Of a stretch of DNA of 64,000 nucleotides, positions 54,553 through 64,000 are shown in pieces. The notes under the pieces were generated by a model. It made no database searches, was not told the origin of the DNA, and saw nothing but the letters and a program-made list of their open reading frames with translations. Source of the DNA: Piezodorus guildinii (Eukaryota; Arthropoda; Insecta; Hemiptera; Pentatomidae); NCBI GenBank assembly GCA_023052935.1, contig CM041293.1, positions 175,203,600 through 175,267,599 of the forward strand, in the 5' to 3' direction. Both the position numbers and the translations under genes were made by a program. Every line of letters begins with the position of its first letter. The stretch's first letter is position 1.

Positions 54553-55262
54553 AAAAAATCTGGTGTGCCTTACTCACGAATTTCACTTACTTAAACTTAA
54601 TTAAAGTAATATTAAATGAAGTTAAATGTGAAAAACATAATTCTATTAAGTTTCGTTGGAATGTAAAATTGCAAGATAAAATAATCACTTAAGGTTATGC
54701 CCGTGTCGTCACTTTGCATTACCTTCCATGACATTGTGTATAGTAAAACATTTTTTTCCTAAAATCTTTAGCTTTCCAACGGTATATTAAACATCTATAT
54801 GACTATTCCTGTATTTAAAAACACAAAAATCACATTAAAAATTATCTTTTAGTTGGTTGTCAAATTAGTTCATATAATATGTTCAACCGTTATTTAGCAG
54901 GTATATTTATCAGGCTAACTAGATGATATGGTTCATTGTTTTGAATGTACAAAATTAAAGATAATTTAGAGGAAGAAAATACAAAAATTCGCCCTTTAAG
55001 CCCTGTCAGACTGTTTTAATCAGAATAAAACTTATATCATATCAAAGCCTATTAAATTGTACACCAATCTGGTGATTTTAATTAAAATCGTTAGATCTGT
55101 TTGCGAACAAAATCGTAAAAAGGTGCAAAATGCATGGTATGAAGTAGATCTTACGGTTAGCCCATTTTGAATAAAAAGTTGCTGTAACATCTCGGGCGTA
55201 TAGTTGTTCAAGTATGAAATGTCAGTTTTGTACGACTTTACAATAGTCAACTTTTATAAGTG
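54553..55262 (+). repeat. HINE-like element, divergent and end-truncated
   Basis: TCTGGTGTGCCTTACTCACG to TCAGTTTTGTACGACTTTAC. Older-looking than its neighbours. Confidence 0.7.
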
Positions 55263-55499
55263 GATGTAGCAGTTAGCTAAAGAAAATAATATGTATAAAT
55301 TAAAAAAGGTAATTTGTAGTTAATTGTATATAATGAAAAAAAATTAATAAATGCAATTAAAAGTAAACTGTTTTTTAAGTCTTGATAATGTGAAAAACCC
55401 CGAAACGTTGACTATATTTGACGAATTGTATAATAATGATAATAAAAAAGATGATAGAAGAAATAAATTGTGCTGGTTTTAATATTGATTATATATTTA

Positions 55500-56705
55500 T
55501 TTATTTTTCACAGTGGTAACAAGATAATATGGTTATATTTATAGAATCTACAAAATCAAAGGTACTTTAGAAGAAGACAATTAAAAATATCGCCATAAAA
55601 GTCCTGTCAGACTATTTAAATCAAAATGAAACCTACATGAAATAAAAGCCCATTTTACATATATATAGCGAATTTAATTAAAATCTGGTGCGGGCAACAT
55701 ACGACTTTCACTTACCTCCGTTTTTAAAATCGATTAAAGAATTTTCAAGTACAGTAAGAGATGAAAATGAGTGAAACCATTAAAGAATTAATTAAATGGA
55801 ATTTCTATAAAAAAACATGTGTTTTATAAAAAAATCTGGTGCGGGCCACACACGACTTTCACTTACCTCCATTTTTAAAATCAATAAAACAATTTTCAAA
55901 TACAGTTAAAGATGAAAATACGCGAAACTATTAAAGAATTAATTAAATTGAATTTATATCAAAACATGTATTTTATTAAAAAATCTATTGTATTAATATC
56001 TAAAATAATTAGTTCTGCTTTTCATCACTCTTTATTAACTTTTACAAGTTTGTGCATTAAATAATATTTATTCTAAAATGTATATAAAACATGTATATGA
56101 CTGTTCTTATGCACAAAAACCCAAAATTGCATTAACAAAATATTTTTTCAGTTTTATCCTTTAGTTAGATATCGAATTCGTTCAACTTATATATTTATAT
56201 GTTTTTTTTCATCGGTGGTAACAAGATAATATATTTATTTTCATAAAATCTGCGAAATTAAAGGTACTTTAGAAGAAGAAAATTTAAAATATCGGCATTT
56301 AAGCCCTGTCAGACCATTTTAATCAGAATAAAATCTACATTACGTTTAAGCCTATTAAATTTGACATCGATATAGCGAGTTTAATCAAAATCGTCGGAAC
56401 CGTTTCCGGGAAAATCGAAAAAAGGTGCAAAATGCATAGTATAAAGTGGCTCTTCTGGTAAGCTCATTTTGATGAAAAAGGTTTTGTAACGTCTCGGGCG
56501 TATAATTGTCTTAAATATGAAATTTCAGTTTCATAGGACTTACCTTTTCCGCCCGGGAGTTACCACAGACAAACACATACCTTGGGTCTTGGTTATTTGG
56601 ACTCAGGGGACCCTAAAACGTGTATTTCCGTTGAAAACTAGAATTCGAAAATTTTCACGATCGCAATACTTTCCCTTACTATATATAATAAGTGAAAGTA
56701 ATAAT
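55500..56705 (+). repeat. Nested run of three forward HINE-like copies
   Basis: 55500-55683 is an inner fragment. A new start TCTGGTGCGGGCAACATACG at 55684 runs only to 55826. Another start, TCTGGTGCGGGCCACACACG at 55834, continues as a near full-length copy to AATAAGTGAAAGTAATAATT (56705). The family has inserted into itself. Confidence 0.8.
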
Positions 56706-56808
56706 TGTTAAAGCCGTTTTGGCGGAAAAAAACATAAAACGTTGCAAACCGCATGGTAAGAAGCCCAACCCTCGTGGGGCGTACTAGTCTTAATTAAATG
56801 GGTACCCA

Positions 56809-56910
56809 AAGAATTAGGGGGGAAATTTATTGGCCTAATCACATTATTGCACACCTCTGTTGTCCTAGAAACAGCACGAGCCCATGGGTTGTAGAAGTTT
56901 TATTTAAAAT
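56809..56910 (+). repeat. SINE-A 3' fragment
   Basis: GGGTACCCAAAGAATTAGGG, GGCCTAATCACATTATTGCA, CTAGAAACAGCACGA and CATGGGTTGTAGAAG match the SINE-A body and end. Confidence 0.65.
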
Positions 56911-57445
56911 TAATTACTATGCTAATATCTGTTGTCCTTCTTACTTGTTTTAATTGGTCAAACAATTATTTCTGTTTTATTATGAACTGTTGTTTGAGAA
57001 ATTAATACTGTTAATGAGACTAATGGGTTTGCTTTTAATCTTCCAATTACGCGACTTAAAATGAGTAAACAGACCGTTTTAATTAAAAAGGTTTTAGTGA
57101 CTCTAATAAATGTTTTGCTTGTTGATATTATCGATCTGCAGTTTAATATAGTAATACATACGTAAACATACAAAGATACCTTCGATATTTTTCCATCATA
57201 TAACTCTCACTTGCCATGTCATATCGTAATGGTTGGATTATCTTTAGATTGCTACGTGATGAGGGGATAATACGCCATCTTACAACCACTGCCTGATAAA
57301 TCACGTTCCAAACAATAAGTTACTCGATAAGCTTCTTCGTTTACACACATTATATCACATAATATCCTTTATCTCGGGTATCTTTGTAATAAAATTATAC
57401 TCTAATGCATTGTATGATATTATTATAATAATCATAATAATTTTT
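56911..57445. other. Unrecognised sequence
   Basis: AT-rich; a bare HINE-like start (TCTGGTCCGCGCGACACACG) lies just to the right at 57450. Confidence 0.35.
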
Positions 57446-57534
57446 AAACTCTGGTCCGCGCGACACACGACTTGCAATTAATTTATTTTGGATTAAATTA
57501 TACTAAAATTTATTTCGAAGTATACAAATTATTT

Positions 57535-58332
57535 TAAAATGAAATGCCCGTTTTCAATATAAAGGATTTTTATTAAAAATACGATATGAAAACAAGATAA
57601 TTTTATTCCAAGTATTTACCTTCTTTTTCTTCACATTTTTTACCAACGTGACACCAACTTTTTTATCCCCGAACTGAAAAACTCTGAGCTTTGAAGTGGA
57701 ACAAAATCTGAAAACGCACTTTTCACTTGATCATCATTTTCAACAAGTTTTCCTTTGACGAAGTTGTCTAAATTCCTGAACAGGTGGTAATCTGTTGTAG
57801 ACAAGTCGGGAGATTATGGTCGGTGCGGAAGAACTTCGTAGCCCAGCTCTTTCAATTATTGCACGGTATGTTTTGAAACATGGGGTCCTGCTGCCACTCA
57901 GTGAGATCATGAGGTAACCCTGTATCGAGCTTTTTTACTTTCCCAATACACTTTAAATGTCTGAAAACGGTAGATGCACTTGCATTTAGTTGTGCTGAGT
58001 GTCTTTTAACTGTTTGGTAGTGGTTTCCTTCTACTGTATGTTTGAGGACATCGTTGTCTATTGCGGACGTAGGTCTTCCTCGGGGCAAGTTTTCCAAGTC
58101 GGTATAAACTTATACAAAAAATATTACTCAAAATCGCGTGTTTCAATGTTCATATTTAGAGGTATACTAAAAAGTGGGTAATTGATCGGGAAGCTAATAT
58201 TTATAATACAAAGGTAGAGGATTAGTAACTGTTTACTTTAAATATGTAAACATTCGGAAGAAAACAACAGAGAACTGCAAAATCCTTTATTTATTTCAGA
58301 AACAATAAAAACAGACATTTCATGTAAAACAA
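57535..58332 (-). mobile_element. mariner deletion derivative, copy 3
   Basis: Best frame among the copies: MENLPRGRPTSAIDNDVLKH, TVEGNHYQTVKRHSAQLNAS, STVFRHLKCIGKVKKLD, HDLTEWQQ and then the shared deletion junction near 57890 with a frameshift into the C-terminal YSPDL region. Ends are worn. Confidence 0.85.
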
Positions 58333-58919
58333 CACGATTTATACTAAAAATATTGTAGTTACCATAAACGACACAAGAGATCGCTTAGAGTTACTCATAG
58401 CTCAGTGCATAATGCGGTTTTTGGTCGAGGTGATTTATTTTTTTTAAATATTTTAGAAAGCTCCAATATCTCATCTAAACTTTTTATTTTTTTGTACCTT
58501 AAATATTATTTATCTATAATATTAAAAGTCCATACGAAATGCTTTCCCTGACATTATGGCATGCTCCAACCTCAAGAGAGGCACCAGGATTTTCGCTCAT
58601 ATTGCGAATGCGGTAGACCTAGATTCTTGCGAAATTTCGACAGACTTCAATATCGCACACTGCACCGCAATGTCATCCATTCTCTCCTATATGTGCTCGT
58701 TTTCGTTTCCTTAAGAGAAATGTCATAGGAATCGAAGTTGTGCGGTGGGTTTGTGAAATCCGACGTACAGGGGTCACCTGTGGTTTGGTGTCATAAAGCA
58801 GGATACGGAAGACACTGTTTCTCATGAATCTGTCACCCTAAAAATTTACCATAAATATCGAGATCACACGCACACACAAAAAAAAATAGATTTCTTCCTT
58901 GTTTGAGGTAGTTACAGTG
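58333..58919. other. Unrecognised sequence
   Basis: 58540-58800 is moderately GC-rich, but no open frame or family is visible. Confidence 0.3.
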
Positions 58920-59895
58920 GTTTAGTACGCTCAGGGCATTATCAAATATGTATACTGATGACCGAGGAATCCAAAGAATTTTAGAAAAAACAAAACTGAT
59001 ATCTGATTATGGAAAGTCCATCTCTTACATATGGATGCTAGGGCATGTTGGTATAAAGGGCAATGAAATGGCTGACAGGGCAGCAAAAGAGGCAATCTCT
59101 CTTCCAGGTCGCGGAAGAGCACTTCTTACCTCATCAGATCTGGTACGACGACTAAAAAACAATATACATAAGAAATGGCAAGACGTATGGGATAGGAGTC
59201 CTCCAAGTAAACTAAAACTGGTAAAGAAGGACGTTAAAGCTTGGCACTCTTCTTGTCGCAACATCCGCAGAGAGGAAGTGGTCCTTACAAGCCTCAGGAT
59301 TGGCCATACCAGACTGACACACTCTCACCTCATCACAAAAGACTTGACTGCCCAAATTGTAGCAATATTCTGACAATAGCCCATATTTTTCAGGAATTTC
59401 CATATTACATCAATAAACTAAAGGAAATAGGAATACCTCAAAACATATCAATAACCTTAGGGAACGATACTAACAGAGCTGACAAAGTCATATATTTTCT
59501 CAATATAGTAAAGCTGTTAAAATATTTCTAATGTCCATAAAAAAAAAAAAAATAAATAAATATATAAAAAAAAATTGATTAAATTAAAAACCAAATAATA
59601 ATAATAAAAAAAATTAATGAGAAAACGAAATATAGTTTAAAAAAAAAAAAATTAATAAAATTTTGTATTGAAACATTACTTTCTACTAATACTTATTTAT
59701 TATTGATATGACCTTATCTTTCTTTCCACATTCGTTCTTTTATTTATTATATAATATTTTATTCTTTTATTTTTATTTTTTTTTTAATTAGTTAATTTTT
59801 TTTCTTATATTAAATGACCATAGAATTATTTTCTGGATCGGGCGCTAATGACCTAGATGTTTAGCTCCTTAAACATAGAAACAAACAAACAATAA
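58920..59895 (+). pseudogene. LINE-I 3' end: RNase H and zinc-knuckle region
   Basis: Frame 58948-59373 has the RNase H C-terminal signature GHVGIKGNEMADRAAKEAIS, then KKWQDVWD and LTSLRIGHTRLTHSHL. A frameshift leads to RLDCPNCSNILTIAHIFQEF (C-x2-C-x-H-type knuckle) and the stop at 59529. A long A-rich 3' UTR ends GGGCGCTAATGACCTAGATG and TTAGCTCCTTAAACATAGAA with CAAACAAAC, like I/Jockey-group 3' ends. RT and endonuclease are absent. Confidence 0.85.
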
Positions 59896-59984
59896 AAGGG
59901 CACAGATTTATCCCTACTTATTATATTTATCGCTAGAAATTAGAAGCATAAAAGATCAAAACTGGTTCAATTTATTTTTAATTT

Positions 59985-60690
59985 CACTTACCTATATATG
60001 AATTAGTAGTAGTAAGGGAAAGTATTACGATCGTTAAAAATTTCCGAATTACAGTTTTCGACGGAAATACACGTTTTAGGGTCCAAGAATCCAAATAGCC
60101 AAGTCCCGCAAAAAGGTCTGTGTGTGATAACTCCAGCGCGTAAACGAAAAGTCCTATGAAACTGAAATTTCATATTTAAAACAACAAGTAGCCCGAGATG
60201 TCACAGAAACTTTTTCATCAAAATTAGCTAACCAGACGAGCCACATTATACCGTGCATATTGCACCTTTTTACGATTTTCGCACAAACGGCTCTCACGAT
60301 TTTGATAAAACCCGCGATATCGATGTAAAATTTCGTGGGCTTTAATATCTTATAGGTTTCATTCTGATTGAAATAGTCTGATATGGCTAAAATGCCGATA
60401 TTAAAAAAATTCTTCCTTAGTCCAAATAACCAAGTCCCAAAAAAAGGTCGGTGTGTGTATGTCCGTCCGTGTGCCCGTGTGTTTGTGGTAAGCCCAGCAC
60501 AAAAACCAATAGTCGTACGAAACTAAAATTTCATATTTTAGACAACTGTAAGCCTGAGATGTAGCACCTTTTTCACTAAAACCGGCTAACTTGAAGAGCC
60601 ACTTTATACCATTCATCCCGCACATTTTACGATTTACTTAAAAATGGCTCTAACGATTTTGATTAAACTTATAAATTGTAAATAAACTTT
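59985..60690 (-). repeat. Two HINE-like fragments in a row
   Basis: 59985-60412 begins TTTCACTTACCTATATATG. At 60413 the sequence jumps back to AGTCCAAATAACCAAGTCCC and repeats the same internal region to about 60665. Confidence 0.75.
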
Positions 60691-60895
60691 TTTTTTAAAT
60701 TATTTTTATTTTGTTGTGGTTACTGTTTTCTTCATATTTAAATATGTCTAGTTTATATTAGTAATTCTTAACTTGTTTATATGTTTTTAATTTACTTTAA
60801 GACTCCAAAGCACACTTTGTATATTCTGTATATTTTATTCTAAATGGACATGTCCCAGGATTATAAAGAATTGATTATTATTGGCATTATTATTA
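60690..60895 (+). mobile_element. LINE-E 3' UTR
   Basis: Parallels 3350-3570 to the stem ATGGACATGTCCCAGGATTA and AAAGAATTGATTATTATTGG with ATT repeats. Confidence 0.65.
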
Positions 60896-61399
60896 TTATA
60901 TCCTTCGTTCCTCTTGGACCATGAATTCTTCTCAAAATGCTTTTCTATATCTTGAGTAACTCCTCTATTCGTGCTACGCTCGTATTCTCCATCTGAAATT
61001 TACGAGTATATATCTTTAATTGTTTTTTTATGTTTTAATTAAAATGACTTCGACTAAAAACTAGGCATTTTATTTTGACATACCCCTTTGTCACAAAGAG
61101 CTTGAATGTTAATGTGTGAACTTGTAATAGGACCGTTCCGTGGGAAATATTCTAGATACTCCCGAGATCGGTTATATCCCAAATGGGACGGTTGCTGTTT
61201 GGTTTGGAGCGAGGTGGGACGGGAAATAATGACACCACAGATGGAATGCTGCGGTGAGCTTCGGGGACCCACTTTACTTCCGACCGCTCTAATACCAACT
61301 TAGTTCTCCCAGAGGTCAGGGTTTGTCATCTCGTCTTGGGAAACTCTCATCATCCGCGGGAATCTTGCCAAGATTTTCAAGGAGTCACTACATTTTTGT
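60896..61399. other. Unrecognised sequence
   Basis: 61130-61300 is GC-richer with short overlapping frames on both strands, none convincing. Confidence 0.3.
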
Positions 61400-61950
61400 T
61401 TTGTTTCACTATTTATTTATTTAAATAACTTCCCCTTAAAATGACTTTTACAACTTAAATATTGAATTCAACTTGTACATTTGAGGAGGAAAATCAATAA
61501 TGATATGATGCACTTCTAGAAAAACTACCCATTTTTAGCACTATTTTTTTATAAACGAGGTCTTGAGATTTTCTTTTTATACGCCTCGGAGGATTATCGG
61601 GATTCGAAAAGGATGCTAGAATAGAGACGAGACTTGTGATTTACAGTGGGAATTGAGTTTTTCATAGAAGGAACTTTACCTGGTTTGGGCCAAATCAGCA
61701 ATCTGTTGAATGGATCCATAATTGATGAGTTTATTCGTGACTATGTAAGAGTGATTGAGAATTTTACGAAGGGTTTTGACGGTAAGGGTTGAATACAAAA
61801 GGAATTCGATGGTTTAGTAGAACCCCAAACGCTAAATTCCATAAGTTCGGATTACGTTAGTCAAATCAATGAGCCTTTTAATTGGAAGGAATGTTTATAG
61901 TAAGTAGAAAGTTTTTGTAGCAAGTGTTGCTGAAAACGGTCAGCAGTTCT
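61400..61950 (-). mobile_element. LINE-J 3' fragment, divergent
   Basis: CGCCTCGGAGGATTATCGGG, GGGCCAAATCAGCAA, GATGAGTTTATTCGTGACTA and GAATTCGATGGTTTAGTAGA are the reverse of LINE-J. Substitutions are frequent. Confidence 0.65.
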
Positions 61951-62218
61951 AAATAAATAAAAAAATAAAATGTCGGTAAAATATTGATTAAGAAGCTTAT
62001 TTTTTACGGGACGGTTAGGAATAGTTGTATTTCATATGAAAGGAGCCAATACCATTATGAAACGCAGGAGACAGCCTGCCGTCGAGAAAACGTCCTTCAA
62101 GGTCAGGATGTGTTGTCTTGAGCCAAAGCCAATCCCAAGTCAGTCCTTTTGGCTGGATTCCAGTACACTCCCTCATATAATAATCAATTGTATTTTGAAG
62201 TTAATTGTTAAAATATTA

Positions 62219-62335
62219 CTAGCTGACCCAGCAAATGTTGTTCTGCCATTTAAATTATTTCTTAATTAATATTTTGGTTGTTAAATAAAAAATAACGAAT
62301 TTTCTGTAATTGTTTTTCGTTAGAACCTATATAAT
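62219..62335 (-). mobile_element. Helitron 3' end fragment
   Basis: ACTAGCTGACCCAGCAAATG, then TTTAAATTATTTCT, in reverse is the CTAG-ending terminus seen at 18620 and 2728. Confidence 0.6.
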
Positions 62336-62495
62336 ATAAAAGTTAAAACAATTTTATAACCAACTAAAGAAGAAAATAGCAAAAAAATCATTTTTAAAAG
62401 TAGTTTTTGTTTTTTTAAAACATAAGAACATTAACATAGATGTATAATATACCGTTGGAAAGCTGAAGATATTACAAAAAATATTAATAATAATA
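62335..62495 (-). repeat. HINE-like fragment
   Basis: ACCAACTAAAGAAGAAAATA to AATATACCGTTGGAAAGCTG, cut by the RTE-like element. Confidence 0.6.
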
Positions 62496-63302
62496 ATAGG
62501 CTTACCGAACCCGAAAGTTCGATGCCCATACCACCAAACTTCGCCTGCACAGACTCGTCCAATGTTCACCGGTCAAGCCCAAGCCTCCGAGATCAGCCTT
62601 AATGCAATCCTCCCATCGACGCTTCGGCCTACCTTTCGGACGCCTACCAGTCGGTTCATCGAATACCAACTTTCTCGGAATCCGTTTCTCACTAAGCCCA
62701 ACAACTTTACGCGCCCATTTGAGTCTCCGCGATGCTATCAACTCAATTATATTCACAGTGTACAAACTCCGCAATTCCGCGTTGTGCAACCTTCTAAACT
62801 CCCCAGTGGCCTCATCTCTCTTCGGACCAAATATTTTACGCAGTACCTTATTCTCGAAAACCTTAAGCCGTTGTTCATCCTTCAAAGTAAGCGGCCACGT
62901 TTCGCATCCATAAAGAACCGTTGGAAGAATAATAGTTTTATAAATTCTAACCTTTAAGTTTTTAGATAGAAGCCGCGACCTAAGTAACTTAGCAACTGAA
63001 TAATAACACGCATTTCCCACCTTTAAGCGGGACTTTATTTCTTCCTGGATTTCAGTTTTTCTAGTTATAATTGAACCTAAATACTTGAATTTCTCTACGT
63101 GTTCAAATGTTTGCCCTGATACATCAATATCACCAAGATCGACACCGTTTCTGCTACTAATCATATATTTCGTCCTATCAGTATTTAATTCGAGACCTAT
63201 TTGTTTACCGGTTTTTATTAACACACTTGTATTTAGTTGTATGGTTTCCGTGTCTTCACCTAGTAGTACCAAATCATCGGCATACCCCAAAACCGGAATC
63301 AA
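62495..63302 (-). pseudogene. RTE-like LINE: RT motif C to C-terminus
   Basis: One uninterrupted frame of about 266 codons (62502-63302): GYADDLVLLGEDTET (catalytic YADD intact), GLELNTDRTKYM, VEKFKYLGSIITRK, RLKVGNACYYSVAKLLRSR, TVLYGCETWPLTL, KVLRKIFGPKRD, RRLKWARKVVGL and GRPKGRPKRRWEDCI. The 3' end runs into ATTATTATT repeats as in RTE-group elements. It is 5'-truncated just upstream of the YADD box, where a T-run (minus strand) begins. This is the youngest-looking coding fragment in the window. Confidence 0.88.
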
Positions 63303-63349
63303 AAAAAAAAAAAATATAAAAACTATTTAATTTTTTGACACGTACTATG

Positions 63350-63811
63350 TTCGGTGGCATATAGGGTAATGAAGTAATTTATCTTGAAATATACATTTAT
63401 TTATACAATAACACTTATTATATGATCATAAAAACATCGTACAGTGATGCATTGTTATTCTTGAGAATACTGAGGTTCTATTTACCACATAATATTACAT
63501 ATAAATTAATGAAGCATTAATATCAGATTCTTATATAACACTAATGACAATTTTACCCTAATGCCACTTATAACATTGACTTTTAATTAACTTATAAATT
63601 TATGATACCAATAGTGAATTGATAATTCCGTCCCCACAAGGGATGCCATAAAATACATTTTTCGGTGGCATATAGGGTAATAAAGTAATTGACTTAAAAT
63701 AAACATTTATTTATAAAATAGCACTTATCATACATAAAAACTTAGTACAGTGAGGCATTGTTATCATCGAGAATACTGAGGTTCTATTTACCACATAATA
63801 TTACATATAGG
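63350..63811. repeat. Two-copy direct repeat, 311-base period
   Basis: TTCGGTGGCATATAGGGTAA starts at about 63350 and 63661. Each unit is about 150 bases and ends ACCACATAATATTACATATA. Between them is unrelated AT-rich sequence. Confidence 0.85.
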
Positions 63812-64000
63812 AGGTACCTTTGACAGATCTGTATCATTTCTTTCCTGGCTTGACCGCGACATGGCTGGACTTCCTTCCTCTTCCTCTCCGCTCCGAGCTC
63901 AGACTCCCCAGGTACTCCGCTATCCCTCCTGTACGAGTGGAGGTGTCTATTTTTTGTATAGCTCTTCTAAGAAGCCTTCCTGCTTGTCGCCGGGAAACTG
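63812..64000. other. GC-rich right edge, possible coding end
   Basis: Clearly richer in GC than its surroundings. One minus-strand frame is open from the edge for about 55 codons to a stop, ending SSHVAVKPGKK. A plus-strand frame from an ATG (63862) is also open to the edge. Too short to decide; may be a gene or transposon end continuing outside. Confidence 0.3.

Noticed and set aside
58948..59373. Host RNase H gene
   Set aside because: Frameshift, zinc-knuckle tail and A-rich LINE 3' end show it is retrotransposon sequence.
62562..62957. Plus-strand 131-codon frame
   Set aside because: Antisense of the RTE-like reverse transcriptase.

Overview
This is a repeat-dominated, AT-rich piece of an animal nuclear genome, most likely an insect or other arthropod. 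It holds one recognisable host gene, a divergent alpha-tubulin on the minus strand. The rest is a dense, nested graveyard of mobile elements: mariner, hAT, Helitron, several non-LTR retrotransposon lineages, tRNA-derived SINEs, a solo LTR and a foldback element with hammerhead-like motifs. There are spliceosomal introns, tRNA-derived SINEs with target duplications and no bacterial-type operons. All repeat family names used here (HINE-like, LINE-J, LINE-E, LINE-R, LINE-I, SINE-A to SINE-D) are labels I made up for this window, not database names.

Tubulin gene (about 16.5 kb down to position 1, minus strand, continuing off the left edge). Three coding exons are supported by protein similarity plus GT/AG splice sites in matching phases: 12679-12913, 2331-2632 and 104-456. 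A likely start exon that ends exactly at the ATG lies at about 16474-16505, with a perfect GTAAGT donor and a TATA-like box. Together they encode roughly residues 1-297 of about 450. The protein is strongly divergent. The luminal K40 loop is 4 residues longer and has no lysine, and the catalytic Glu254 is Asp. The introns (about 3.6, 10.0 and 1.9 kb) are full of transposon debris.

1-16.5 kb: tubulin exons and introns. The introns hold LINE pieces, a SINE-A copy broken by a hAT-type MITE, two SINE-C copies, a 2-kb head-to-head pair of the dominant repeat family, and two LINE-R remnants. 16.5-34 kb: upstream of the gene. It has a Helitron, SINE-A/B/C copies, more dominant-repeat copies, two tandem Helitrons with helicase remnants, and LINE-E pieces. 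34.1-35.2 kb: an inverted LINE-J pair whose left arm carries nine near-identical 43-bp repeats. 35.4-46.5 kb: mariner deletion derivatives, a four-layer nest of insertions (40.7-42.0 kb), and the foldback element. 46.5-64 kb: LINE-J copies, a mariner split by a solo LTR, more dominant-repeat copies, a LINE with an RNase H domain, an RTE-like reverse transcriptase fragment, and a short GC-rich stretch at the right edge.

The most abundant repeat occupies about 14 kb by my own boundaries. It is about 870-900 bp and non-coding. It begins with TC, has a 12-bp subterminal inverted repeat (ACTTTCACTTAC), a short palindrome near the other end and an internal CA microsatellite. I infer it is a Helentron-associated (HINE/DINE-1-like) family. 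No complete, intact transposon open reading frame was found. Coordinates of repeats are by eye and usually good to about 10-30 bases.
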